Positions 1-5,481 of a stretch of 9,171 bases of DNA are shown in pieces. The notes below the pieces were generated by a model, which had not been told where the DNA came from, did no database searches, and worked only from the letters and a program-made list of their open reading frames with translations. A program made the translations under genes and the position numbers. Every line of letters begins with the position of its first letter. Within the stretch, counting starts at the first letter, position 1. Origin of the DNA: Ferruginibacter sp. (GTDB taxonomy: Bacteria > Bacteroidota > Bacteroidia > Chitinophagales > Chitinophagaceae); assembly GCA_025357775.1 (NCBI GenBank), contig JANXOQ010000335.1:1-9171 (forward strand), read 5' to 3'.

Positions 1-143
1 GTTACAGATTTAATAGAATAAAATCATTCGATAGTATCTTCCATAATCTAACTTGTAGAATGATTAAACATAAACCAGTTTATTTAACACAATTAAAAAT
101 GGAGTGAGTAAGTGCCTACTTCAATATTTTTATTTAAAATAAA
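1..143. other. Non-coding flank, nothing firm
   Basis: I see no convincing coding sequence here on either strand; stops are frequent in all frames. The only structure noted is an 8-bp inverted repeat, AATCATTC at 22-29 and GAATGATT at 58-65, with a 28-base spacer. It could form a weak hairpin beyond the 3' end of the minus-strand gene that stops at 144, but it lacks a T-run and I do not call it a terminator. Confidence 0.4.
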
Positions 144-857
144 TTACATACTTATTTTGTTACTTGTAGATGTTGCTATAGTATTTTCTTTTTGATTATT
201 TTTTTTAGCCATTGGCATAGAAGGAACATTTTTTAAAATTTCTACAAGCACAGACGCTATACCTGCTACCGTAGTTACAAAAACAGCCGCAGCCTCAGGC
301 AACTTAAGTTTGGTAGATAAATCATTTATTTTATTTAAAGCACCGTTTAATTGGTTCATAACTACTCCACTCATGTGGTTACCTTTTGTTTTTAAAGTAG
401 CAATAACTTCGTTTAGTTTTTTAATAGTAGGAGCCGCTTGTTTTTTTAATTTTAGCGGTTGAGCATTTAAAGTATTAACTACTTTTTCAAATCTATTTAT
501 TAAATTTTGCACATCATTTGAAGTGTTATTATTATAGTTGCTAGCAGCCTCTGTTAAGGGTGCTATTGCTATTGGAGGAGGGCATTGATTATTATTGTTA
601 TTGTTCTGAGGATTTTGTTCTAAAATCTTTATTTTGCGTTCCACTCTTATTCCTAACATTTGTAAATTCTCAACTCTTAGAGATGGCTTTTGAAACGCTT
701 TTTCAGCATTAATTCTTTGTAAAATCTCTTTTAGTTGGTTTACTGAAGGTGGTGGACATTGCTGTAGTAAAGTATTCAATACTTTTTCTATATCAATGTT
801 GGTTGCTATTCTATTTCCGTTTGTCTGTGCAACTTCTGATTTTATATTATTTGCCAT
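144..857 (-). CDS. Asn-rich protein of unknown function with one hydrophobic segment
   Basis: I do not recognise this 237-aa protein. The start is the ATG at 855-857 (MANNIKSEVA). An upstream in-frame TTG at 894-896 would add 13 residues but lies inside a likely promoter box, and the other proteins here also begin M[A/S/P]xxx with polar residues. In order it has a polar N-terminus, helical stretches at about 22-33 and 40-80, an N6 tract at 85-90 and a further helical region at about 115-185. A hydrophobic segment at about 188-208 (EAAAVFVTTVAGIASVLVEI) could be one membrane helix. The tail is polar. The tripeptide CPPP occurs twice, at residues 34-37 and 92-95, both times after Gln. There is no signal peptide. 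The gene follows the nuclease-like gene on the same strand after a 176-bp gap and seems to have its own promoter. It could be a membrane-active effector, a partner or an immunity protein; none of these is shown. Confidence 0.75.
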   Translation of the reverse strand: MANNIKSEVAQTNGNRIATNIDIEKVLNTLLQQCPPPSVNQLKEILQRINAEKAFQKPSLRVENLQMLGIRVERKIKILEQNPQNNNNNNQCPPPIAIAPLTEAASNYNNNTSNDVQNLINRFEKVVNTLNAQPLKLKKQAAPTIKKLNEVIATLKTKGNHMSGVVMNQLNGALNKINDLSTKLKLPEAAAVFVTTVAGIASVLVEILKNVPSMPMAKKNNQKENTIATSTSNKISM

Positions 858-893
858 TAGCTTTTCTGTATTTTTATAAATGTGATTGTTATA

Positions 894-903
894 CAAACAA
901 GTA
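894..903 (-). promoter_or_regulatory. Putative -7 box TACTTGTTTG
   Basis: On the minus strand this reads TACTTGTTTG, about 37 bases before the ATG at 857. It fits the TACTnnTTTG pattern also found upstream of three other units in the window and resembles the Bacteroidota -7 element TAnnTTTG with two extra bases. I found no clear -33 TTG box. Its position argues against the TTG start at 896. Confidence 0.35.
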
Positions 904-950
904 AAGTAGTTTTAATATTTTATTTACCATGTACAGATAATATTTTTATA

Positions 951-981
951 ATCTAAATTATTATTTTATTATTAATTAGAT
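951..981 (-). terminator. Possible weak AT hairpin after the nuclease-like gene
   Basis: ATCTAAATTA at 951-960 can pair with TAATTAGAT at 973-981, leaving one bulged A. It lies between the nuclease-like stop codon (1034) and the next minus-strand gene. It is AT-only apart from one C/G pair and has no good T-run, so it may be chance in AT-rich spacer. Confidence 0.2.
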
Positions 982-1033
982 CAGAAGTTATTTCCATTAT
1001 TTGTAAAATAAATTTTAATTTTAAATATGCGGC

Positions 1034-1870
1034 TTAATGTTTAAATTTTATTACTGGATTGTTATTTGGAGTTACGTGTTCTATTGGTATTATCTGCTCT
1101 TTGCTTGGAGTAGCTTTGGGAAATTCATAAAGTTTAAAACTATCTGCATGTGTAGGTTTAAATTTTAGCAAATGCCTATTTGCTATCAACTTGTCTAACA
1201 TAGCCATGCCTTCCTCGTCTGATGTTATAATATATATCCCGTTGTTTACGGCTGTTTTTACCAAATTAGCTTTATGAACATGAGCCTCAGGTCCCCATAA
1301 ATGTTTAAATTTTACTTTAGGGTCAGCAATTATAATAACAGTTGGTTTGTAGTTATAATTATAAAAATATATACTTTTAGGATCATTAGTAAGCTGATGT
1401 ATTTTGAGACTTAAGGAAGTTTTTACTTCTACATTAAAAAAAGAAGTGGCAATGTCAATCTCTCCGACTTTGCTTTCAAGCCTACCATCTTTAGTTAAAA
1501 ACTTTGTTTCAATACCTAATATTTCCGATTTCGGTAATTGCTTCCCCAAAAAATCTAATATAAATCTTTCTGATTCTAGCCCTTTTACTCGTTGCACCGA
1601 CTTTTCTGTTGCAATTTTTTTAGATAATTCTTCTACTAATTGAGAAACTTTCTTTTGCTCGTACCTCTGCCAATAAATAGTATTGCCACTGGGGTTTACC
1701 CATGAGTACATTTTGTTCGCTTTATCATAAGCAACTGGCGGTATATAAACTTTGGTTTTTGGAGCTTGAGGAGGCACAATTTTTTTCGTAACCTCTTTTA
1801 TTGCTTGTTTAGTTTCTGTTTTTGTAATTAATTTTAGAACCTTTCGTAGTAAATCTAGTTTTAATCCCAT
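1034..1870 (-). CDS. PD-(D/E)xK nuclease-like protein, putative toxin or effector
   Basis: This 278-aa protein carries a probable restriction-endonuclease-like fold. Seen in sequence: a helix with acidic residues at 97-108 (GLESERFILDFL), then GEID at 136-139, then EVK at 148-150. This is the D-x8-E-x-K spacing of PD-(D/E)xK nucleases (D139, E148, K150). A hydrophobic strand ending in Asp follows at 177-183 (TVIIIAD), then strand and helix at 211-229 (GIYIITSDEEGMAMLDKLI), as in Mrr-like folds. The N-terminal 35 residues form a basic amphipathic stretch followed by a Pro-rich linker, which could be a delivery or binding part. There is no signal peptide. The likely activity is metal-dependent cleavage of DNA or RNA; substrate and role are not visible. 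It lies apart from the upstream five-gene run, with its own promoter-like box. A resolvase-like or restriction role is also possible. Confidence 0.72.
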   Translation of the reverse strand: MGLKLDLLRKVLKLITKTETKQAIKEVTKKIVPPQAPKTKVYIPPVAYDKANKMYSWVNPSGNTIYWQRYEQKKVSQLVEELSKKIATEKSVQRVKGLESERFILDFLGKQLPKSEILGIETKFLTKDGRLESKVGEIDIATSFFNVEVKTSLSLKIHQLTNDPKSIYFYNYNYKPTVIIIADPKVKFKHLWGPEAHVHKANLVKTAVNNGIYIITSDEEGMAMLDKLIANRHLLKFKPTHADSFKLYEFPKATPSKEQIIPIEHVTPNNNPVIKFKH

Positions 1871-1919
1871 AATATAGCCTTTGTTTAAAAAGTCATAATT
1901 AATATAATATTACAAAAAT

Positions 1920-1950
1920 CAAAATAGTAATTATGAAATTAATTTTCAAA
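1920..1950 (-). promoter_or_regulatory. Putative promoter of the nuclease-like gene
   Basis: On the minus strand TTTG (1950-1947) is followed after 17 bases by TACTATTTTG (1929-1920). This resembles the Bacteroidota -33 TTTG / -7 TAnnTTTG arrangement, with the -7 element in the TACTnnTTTG form seen elsewhere in the window. The box ends about 50 bases before the ATG at 1870. It is the only one of the four copies for which I see a plausible -33 partner. Confidence 0.4.
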
Positions 1951-2079
1951 CAATAATTAACTTTTACAGAAACCAATCAATTTGCAAATTTTAAATATAT
2001 GCACTTGTTTGAGAAGACTATTTTTGCAATTTTGTATAATGTGGTTATATAATTATTTTACAGAAAAAAAGAGGTTTAC

Positions 2080-2145
2080 ATGTTTTTATTACCATATAAA
2101 TTTTTATTATTTTCCATATATTTTTTAGTTGAATATCCATTATAA
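2080..2145 (+). CDS. Possible 21-aa hydrophobic peptide
   Basis: A 21-codon frame encodes MFLLPYKFLLFSIYFLVEYP plus a final Leu, which is almost entirely hydrophobic and could form one short membrane helix. It is preceded by GAGG (2071-2074) five bases before the ATG, an unusually good Shine-Dalgarno-like site for this otherwise SD-poor sequence. A TATAAT lies at 2035-2040. Such peptides occur as type I toxins, small membrane regulators and leader peptides, but short hydrophobic frames also arise by chance in AT-rich DNA. No antisense RNA or partner is evident. Confidence 0.22.
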   Translation: MFLLPYKFLLFSIYFLVEYPL

Positions 2146-2278
2146 TGAAAAAAATAAAATAATGAATGAATTGTAGATTGCTATTGCCTCAATAAATCTT
2201 TCTTATTTTTTAAAAACTTATTTTATGATATGGTAAAACCAATATTATTTTCCCTTTAAATGTTATAAAATATAATTT

Positions 2279-2722
2279 ATGGCACATAAAGAAATTCCAC
2301 AAGAGCTTTTAAAAGGTTATGGTACTTACAAACAGTTATCAAATGCGCTTAAGGCGTATAAATCTCCAACCGATGCGCAATTAAAGCAAATTGGAGCAGC
2401 TAATTTTCAGGGAATTCTTGATGAACGAGTTGATAAAGAGGATTTTATGAGAGGGCTTGCATTAGGTACATTAGGTGGCCCATTGAATATAAAAGAAGAA
2501 TCAGAAGTTGCAAAATATGTAGTTATTGATTTAACAAAAAAGTACGAAAAGGATAGAAATATGAATTATGTAACAATTCCTTTAAATAATTTACCAAAAG
2601 AAATGCATAATCTTGTAAAATCATATAATAATGCCATACAAAGGGAAGCAAGTTTAAAAATTCAAGGTGCTAAAAGCCAGTTAAGAGAAAATGGCTTAAC
2701 TGTATCTTTAGGAATAAAATAA
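2279..2722 (+). CDS. Hypothetical helical protein, 147 aa
   Basis: I do not recognise this family. The protein starts MAHKEIPQELLKGYGTYKQL, is rich in Lys, Asn and Glu, and looks soluble and mostly helical. It has a glycine-rich patch at 59-68 (GLALGTLGGP) and no signal peptide or transmembrane segment. Residues 12-38 (KGYGTYKQLSNALKAYKSP, then TDAQLKQI) loosely resemble the KQGYNT...NATLKQ module of the minus-strand duplicates, so a distant relation is possible but not demonstrated. The ATG is the only sensible start and is preceded by an A/T-rich leader without a Shine-Dalgarno site. It is divergent from the nuclease-like gene and convergent with the five-gene run, facing a strong terminator. 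Candidate roles are an antagonist of the nuclease or another member of the helical set; neither is supported beyond position. Confidence 0.7.
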   Translation: MAHKEIPQELLKGYGTYKQLSNALKAYKSPTDAQLKQIGAANFQGILDERVDKEDFMRGLALGTLGGPLNIKEESEVAKYVVIDLTKKYEKDRNMNYVTIPLNNLPKEMHNLVKSYNNAIQREASLKIQGAKSQLRENGLTVSLGIK

Positions 2723-2968
2723 TAGTAATTTCATCTTGATTTACAAATTAGCCTAAAGATTAATGTTCAGCTTTTAGAAGACATTACACCAATCATATAA
2801 AAGTTTAGTAAATAAAATTTTACACTTGCATAATGTTGTGTGCTAAGGTAAAAATAATTATGTATTACTTTAACTAGATATTTTAAGCTTAAGAAATTTA
2901 AATAACAATACCCAAATTTTAAATAATTTGGGTATTGTTTTATATAAAAATAAAAATGCATAATATTA
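2723..2968. other. Convergent spacer with terminator
   Basis: This spacer lies between the plus-strand orphan and the 3' end of the minus-strand five-gene run. It holds the strong terminator at 2904-2939. A weak plus-strand pair, CTAAAG near 2753 with CTTTTAG near 2771, could also form. I see no gene: the minus-strand open frame here runs straight through the terminator stem and encodes a Tyr/Phe/Leu-rich string typical of translated AT-rich spacer. Confidence 0.5.
2904..2939. terminator. Bidirectional intrinsic terminator, 15-bp stem
   Basis: AACAATACCCAAATT at 2904-2918 pairs perfectly with AATTTGGGTATTGTT at 2925-2939 around a 6-base loop. On the plus strand the stem ends in a T-run (TTTTATATAAAA), and on the minus strand it is followed by ATTTAAATTTC. 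The stem lies 30 bases beyond the stop of the last gene of the five-gene run and about 180 bases beyond the plus-strand orphan, so it can end transcription from both sides. Confidence 0.75.
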
Positions 2969-3715
2969 TTATCTCCTAGGTTGTGGCTTTGGTTTAAATG
3001 CGCCTGCTGGTGGATCTTTTATCCCAGGTGTTTTTTGAGATGGTACAGGGGAAGAATTTATAATTTTAAGAAGCTTGTCTAACAAATTTGAACTGTTTGC
3101 AGGTGCTTGTGCTGGTGGAGCAGATTTCATAATACCATCAAGCTGTTCCTTTAAATGTGTTCCTTTCTGAGGAGTACCTATCTCGTTATTAATATACTTA
3201 GAAGAACCATTTAATGCCTTATCTTGAACTGATTTATTAAAAATCTTGTTAATTCCAATATTTGCATTAGGTATTTTATTTATAGCATTAGCAAACTCAA
3301 TATGCATCTTTTGCAATGCCTCTTGAAAAGGTACTGCAATTTTAGGGTTACTTTTTGCTATACCCTGCCAAACTTCTTTTACGCTGATATTTAAATTTTT
3401 TGCTACATTTTCTGCAGCTTCTTTAGAAAATTTTTCACCAAGTTTTTCAAATATTGTAGATGCTTTTCCATTAAATTGTAGTGCTAGCTTTTGTAAAGCA
3501 GGGGACACTTTGGCTATTTGTATAGCAGCATTTCTATACAAAGCTTGCATGGCAATACTTGATTCTTGAATTACAGCTGGAACACTTTTAATTGCTACAC
3601 CAATATTTTTTAAATCTTCTAACCATTGTAATGGGTTACCACTATCATCCCCCATTGCTACTTTACTATTTGTAGTGTTATTTTCGTTTTGAGGTAATTT
3701 TTCATTTTGTGCCAT
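2969..3715 (-). CDS. Helical protein with Pro-rich tail, fifth gene of run
   Basis: I do not recognise this 248-aa protein. It has a disordered, Asn/Gln-rich N-terminus (1-25), then a long series of amphipathic helices from about 28 to 165. These include the fairly hydrophobic NIGVAIKSVPAVIQESSIAM at 37-56 and a basic/Ala-rich helix at about 97-120. A second helix pair, RNAAIQIAKVSPALQKLALQ at 61-80, could form coiled coil. A short helix (LLDKLLKIIN, 211-220) sits between two Pro-rich linkers, and the end is basic and proline-rich (AFKPKPQPRR). There is no signal peptide and no obvious enzyme motif. It is last in the run, 62 bp after the 131-aa duplicate, with a hairpin in that gap and the strong terminator 30 bp behind it. 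It lacks the WKxGYN module of the genes before it and may be a structural, pore-like or effector protein; I cannot choose. Confidence 0.78.
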   Translation of the reverse strand: MAQNEKLPQNENNTTNSKVAMGDDSGNPLQWLEDLKNIGVAIKSVPAVIQESSIAMQALYRNAAIQIAKVSPALQKLALQFNGKASTIFEKLGEKFSKEAAENVAKNLNISVKEVWQGIAKSNPKIAVPFQEALQKMHIEFANAINKIPNANIGINKIFNKSVQDKALNGSSKYINNEIGTPQKGTHLKEQLDGIMKSAPPAQAPANSSNLLDKLLKIINSSPVPSQKTPGIKDPPAGAFKPKPQPRR

Positions 3716-3730
3716 AAACTTACTTTTTAA

Positions 3731-3763
3731 TACTTCTATAAATTTATTAAAATTATAGAAGTA
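3731..3763 (-). promoter_or_regulatory. Intercistronic hairpin, 11-bp perfect stem
   Basis: TACTTCTATAA at 3731-3741 pairs perfectly with TTATAGAAGTA at 3753-3763 around an 11-base loop. It fills most of the 62-bp gap between the fourth and fifth genes of the run. No T-run follows on either strand, so it suits an RNA-processing or stability element better than a full terminator. It may set a different level for the last gene. Confidence 0.45.
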
Positions 3764-3777
3764 GCTATTTTAATATT

Positions 3778-4173
3778 TTACATTGTTGGTTTTATACCTT
3801 TTGGCCCACCGTTGTGTTGTTGGTTTGGTGTCTTTTTTATACCTTGTTTTTGAGCATCATTAGCAGCGGTACCCACGCCTCCACCAAATTCTTGTCTTTT
3901 ATTTAACCAGGTTTTTACCGCAGCTGGGTCGCTATTAGCATCTGGTAAAATAGTAATAGCACCTTTTGAAGTTCCACCTTCACTTATCTGACCCGTTGGT
4001 GAAGGATAATTTTTATTAAAAGTTTCTTGTGCAGATGCCCTTGCTGTTTCAACATTTTGCTTGAGCGTAGCATTTGGGTTATCCTTTTTTGCTTGTTCAA
4101 ATGCTTTTAAAAAGGTATTGTAACCTTGTTTCCAAATTTCTGAGTGGTTGGTTGGTACTTTTTTCTGTGGCAT
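3778..4173 (-). CDS. 131-aa WKxGYN-module protein, duplicate copy 2
   Basis: Family unknown to me. The N-terminal half (residues 8-55) holds the module NHSEIWKQGYNTFLKAFEQA followed by KKDNPNAT and VETARASA, predicted as two or three amphipathic helices. The middle is flexible and Gly/Ser/Pro-rich. A second conserved block sits at 73-108, with ITILPDA, then a Trp (W89), then FGGGVGTAANDAQ. The tail is Gln/Asn/Gly/Lys-rich. It is the same length, 131 aa, as the gene immediately upstream and aligns with it from residue 1. Nucleotide identity is high over the first 143 bases (4031-4173 against 4548-4690), so the pair arose by tandem duplication. There is no signal peptide or membrane segment. 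It is fourth in the five-gene run. The small size, duplication and helical module suggest a structural or adaptor part rather than an enzyme. Confidence 0.8.
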   Translation of the reverse strand: MPQKKVPTNHSEIWKQGYNTFLKAFEQAKKDNPNATLKQNVETARASAQETFNKNYPSPTGQISEGGTSKGAITILPDANSDPAAVKTWLNKRQEFGGGVGTAANDAQKQGIKKTPNQQHNGGPKGIKPTM

Positions 4174-4294
4174 AATTTGTGTTTTTAAATTAATGAAAAT
4201 CTATTAGTTTTTTAAAATATTTAGTTTTTTTAAAAGTTAAATATTACTTTTTTTATTTTTTTTCAGTTTACAAAAAATAGTTCAATCGGTATTT
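4174..4294 (-). promoter_or_regulatory. Spacer between duplicates with AT hairpin
   Basis: This 121-bp gap is the longest inside the run. AATATTTA at 4216-4223 can pair with TAAATATT at 4238-4245. The stem is A/T only, so it may be chance. There are long T-runs on the plus strand but no recognisable promoter box for the downstream copy. Confidence 0.2.
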
Positions 4295-4690
4295 TTACCT
4301 TTTTAGTTTATTGCTTTTCTCCTTATTGTTTTGTTGGCTTTTAATGTTTTTCTTTCCTATCAACTCTACATCTTTTGCAGCTGTACCTACACCACCACCA
4401 ATTTCTTTAATTTTTTTATTCCAATCCTCCAATTTGTTCCAATCTTTAAGAATATCAGGTAAAAATGTATTTGGTCCTTTAGCGTTTTGTAAATTACCGC
4501 TTGATGAATCTTTTGGTTTAGGATAAATACCATAAATAGTTTTCTCAGCAGATGCCCTTGCTGTTTCAATATTTAGCTTTTGGGTAGCATTAGGGTTATC
4601 CTTTTTTGCTTGCTCAAACGCTTTTAAAAAGGTATTATAACCTTGTTTCCAAAGTTCTGAATGATTGGTTTTTGTACTTTTTTCGGACAT
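4295..4690 (-). CDS. 131-aa WKxGYN-module protein, duplicate copy 1
   Basis: This is the paralogue of the downstream 131-aa protein. The frame is open to an ATG at 4724-4726, but I place the start at 4688-4690 (MSEKSTKTNHSELWKQGYNT). That start gives exactly 131 aa and puts NHSE at the same residues (9-12) as in the partner. Shared features are NHSELWKQGYNTFLKAFEQA, KKDNPNAT and IETARASA in the N-terminal half, then FLPDI, two Trp (W84, W90) and IGGGVGTAAKDVE near 97-109. The tail differs, ending Lys/Asn-rich (NNKEKSNKLKR). The N-terminal halves are close at both DNA and protein level while the middle and tail have diverged, so the module is probably under constraint and the tail may set specificity. 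It is third in the run, 51 bp after the 232-aa gene. There is no signal peptide or enzyme motif, and its function is unknown. Confidence 0.8.
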   Translation of the reverse strand: MSEKSTKTNHSELWKQGYNTFLKAFEQAKKDNPNATQKLNIETARASAEKTIYGIYPKPKDSSSGNLQNAKGPNTFLPDILKDWNKLEDWNKKIKEIGGGVGTAAKDVELIGKKNIKSQQNNKEKSNKLKR

Positions 4691-4741
4691 AATATTTTTT
4701 AGTGAATCTACTGAAAAATTCAACAACTTTTTTTAAATATT

Positions 4742-5440
4742 TTATGCTCTCATTTTTTGTTTTTTTGCTGCATTAGGTTTTTCAATTATATTTTGTGTAG
4801 TTGGGCTGATAATATTGTTTTCTTTTTGAAATTTTTCAGCAGCTTGTTTATATCCAAAATTATAGGCAACATTAAAAATATCTCTTATTTCTTTTGTTAA
4901 AGCAGGGTTATTTAAAACCGGTGGCGTATTCATGTTATTTGTTGCAAGTAACAATGCCTCGCCTGCAGTATTAGTAAGGTTACTTGCAGTATCAATGTTT
5001 TTATCAAATTTTTGAGCCCCTAAATTTTGAGCCTCTAATTTTATAATTCCATCTAAAACGGATGTGTTAATGTCTTTTGATTCTTTTTTTTCTGTAAGTG
5101 GAGTGTATCCGTACTTTAATAACTGAGCATTTGCTACTACTTCAAAACCAATTTTATATGCATTTATAAGTAGGTATTTAGTTGCAGGCGTAAGACTTGG
5201 GTCATTTTGTATTTTTATTGATTTTGCTTTTAAAATATTATTAACATCTTTTAAAGCTTTTTCAATTGGTATTTTATAAGCTGTTGCAGAGGGTTGTAGT
5301 TTTATGGCATCATTAAAAAGTTTCATAAAATCATCAGCACCGTTTTGTTGTACTTTTCCACTAATAACATCAGCAGTAAACTTTATATTTAAATCTTGTG
5401 TTTGCTTTGTTTGTGTAGGTTGCATTTTTTTTTGGCTCAT
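4742..5440 (-). CDS. Helical repeat protein, 232 aa, second gene of run
   Basis: I do not recognise a named family. After a disordered Gln/Thr/Lys N-terminus (1-20), residues 36-62 read DDFMKLFNDAIKLQPSATAY followed by KIPIEKA. This aligns with the duplicates' NTFLKAFEQAKKDNPNAT...VETA with one gap: F-[LM]-K-x-F-x-x-A-x-K-x-x-P-x-A-T, then [IV]-E-x-A. Two AYxxG[FY] helices follow: INAYKIGFEVVANAQLL at 92-108 and VAYNFGYKQAAEKFQ at 191-205. Between them is a helical, Asn/Ala-rich stretch (125-170). The tail is basic (AAKKQKMRA). There is no signal peptide, membrane segment or catalytic motif. It is second in the run, 41 bp after the 245-aa gene. Repeated helices and lack of motifs suggest a scaffold or binding role. 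Confidence 0.78.
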   Translation of the reverse strand: MSQKKMQPTQTKQTQDLNIKFTADVISGKVQQNGADDFMKLFNDAIKLQPSATAYKIPIEKALKDVNNILKAKSIKIQNDPSLTPATKYLLINAYKIGFEVVANAQLLKYGYTPLTEKKESKDINTSVLDGIIKLEAQNLGAQKFDKNIDTASNLTNTAGEALLLATNNMNTPPVLNNPALTKEIRDIFNVAYNFGYKQAAEKFQKENNIISPTTQNIIEKPNAAKKQKMRA

Positions 5441-5481
5441 TTTTTATTTTTTATTTTTTTTTTAGAAATTTAATAAAACCT

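Larger units (their letters stand above)
1871..2278. other. Divergent intergenic region
   Basis: These 408 bases separate the minus-strand nuclease-like gene from the plus-strand orphan. They hold the putative promoter at 1920-1950 and a possible 21-codon peptide at 2080-2145. A degenerate plus-strand box TATTATTTTC at 2243-2252 lies 27 bases before the orphan's ATG. The rest is AT-rich with frequent stops, and I recognise no degraded gene in it. Confidence 0.5.

Noticed and set aside
894..896. TTG start giving a 250-aa version of the Asn-rich protein
   Set aside because: It lies inside the promoter-like box, and the ATG at 857 matches the N-terminal style of the neighbours.
1404..1643. Plus-strand 79-codon open frame
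   Set aside because: It lies entirely antisense to the nuclease-like gene, whose frame shows clear protein motifs; it has no motif or start context of its own.
2035..2040. TATAAT as a sigma-70-type promoter
   Set aside because: No -35 element at a suitable distance, Bacteroidota use a different consensus, and TATAAT is expected by chance in this base composition.
2767..2961. Minus-strand 64-codon open frame
   Set aside because: It runs through the 15-bp terminator stem and encodes a Tyr/Phe/Leu-rich string typical of translated AT-rich spacer.
4216..4245. AT-only inverted repeat as a terminator between the duplicates
   Set aside because: Stems made only of A/T are common by chance here, and no T-run follows on the transcribed strand; kept only as a weak note.
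4311..4569. Plus-strand frame 4311-4526 and minus-strand frame 4387-4569
   Set aside because: Both overlap the 131-aa duplicate copy 1, whose frame is confirmed by its paralogue.
3778..4690. W-x-x-G in the duplicates as a WXG100 (type VII secretion) motif
   Set aside because: The spacing is WKxG rather than WxG, the protein length and surrounding helices do not match, and no secretion ATPase is in view.
4691..4726. Upstream ATG adding 12 residues to duplicate copy 1
   Set aside because: The partner has no equivalent extension; starting at 4690 gives equal lengths and aligned N-termini.
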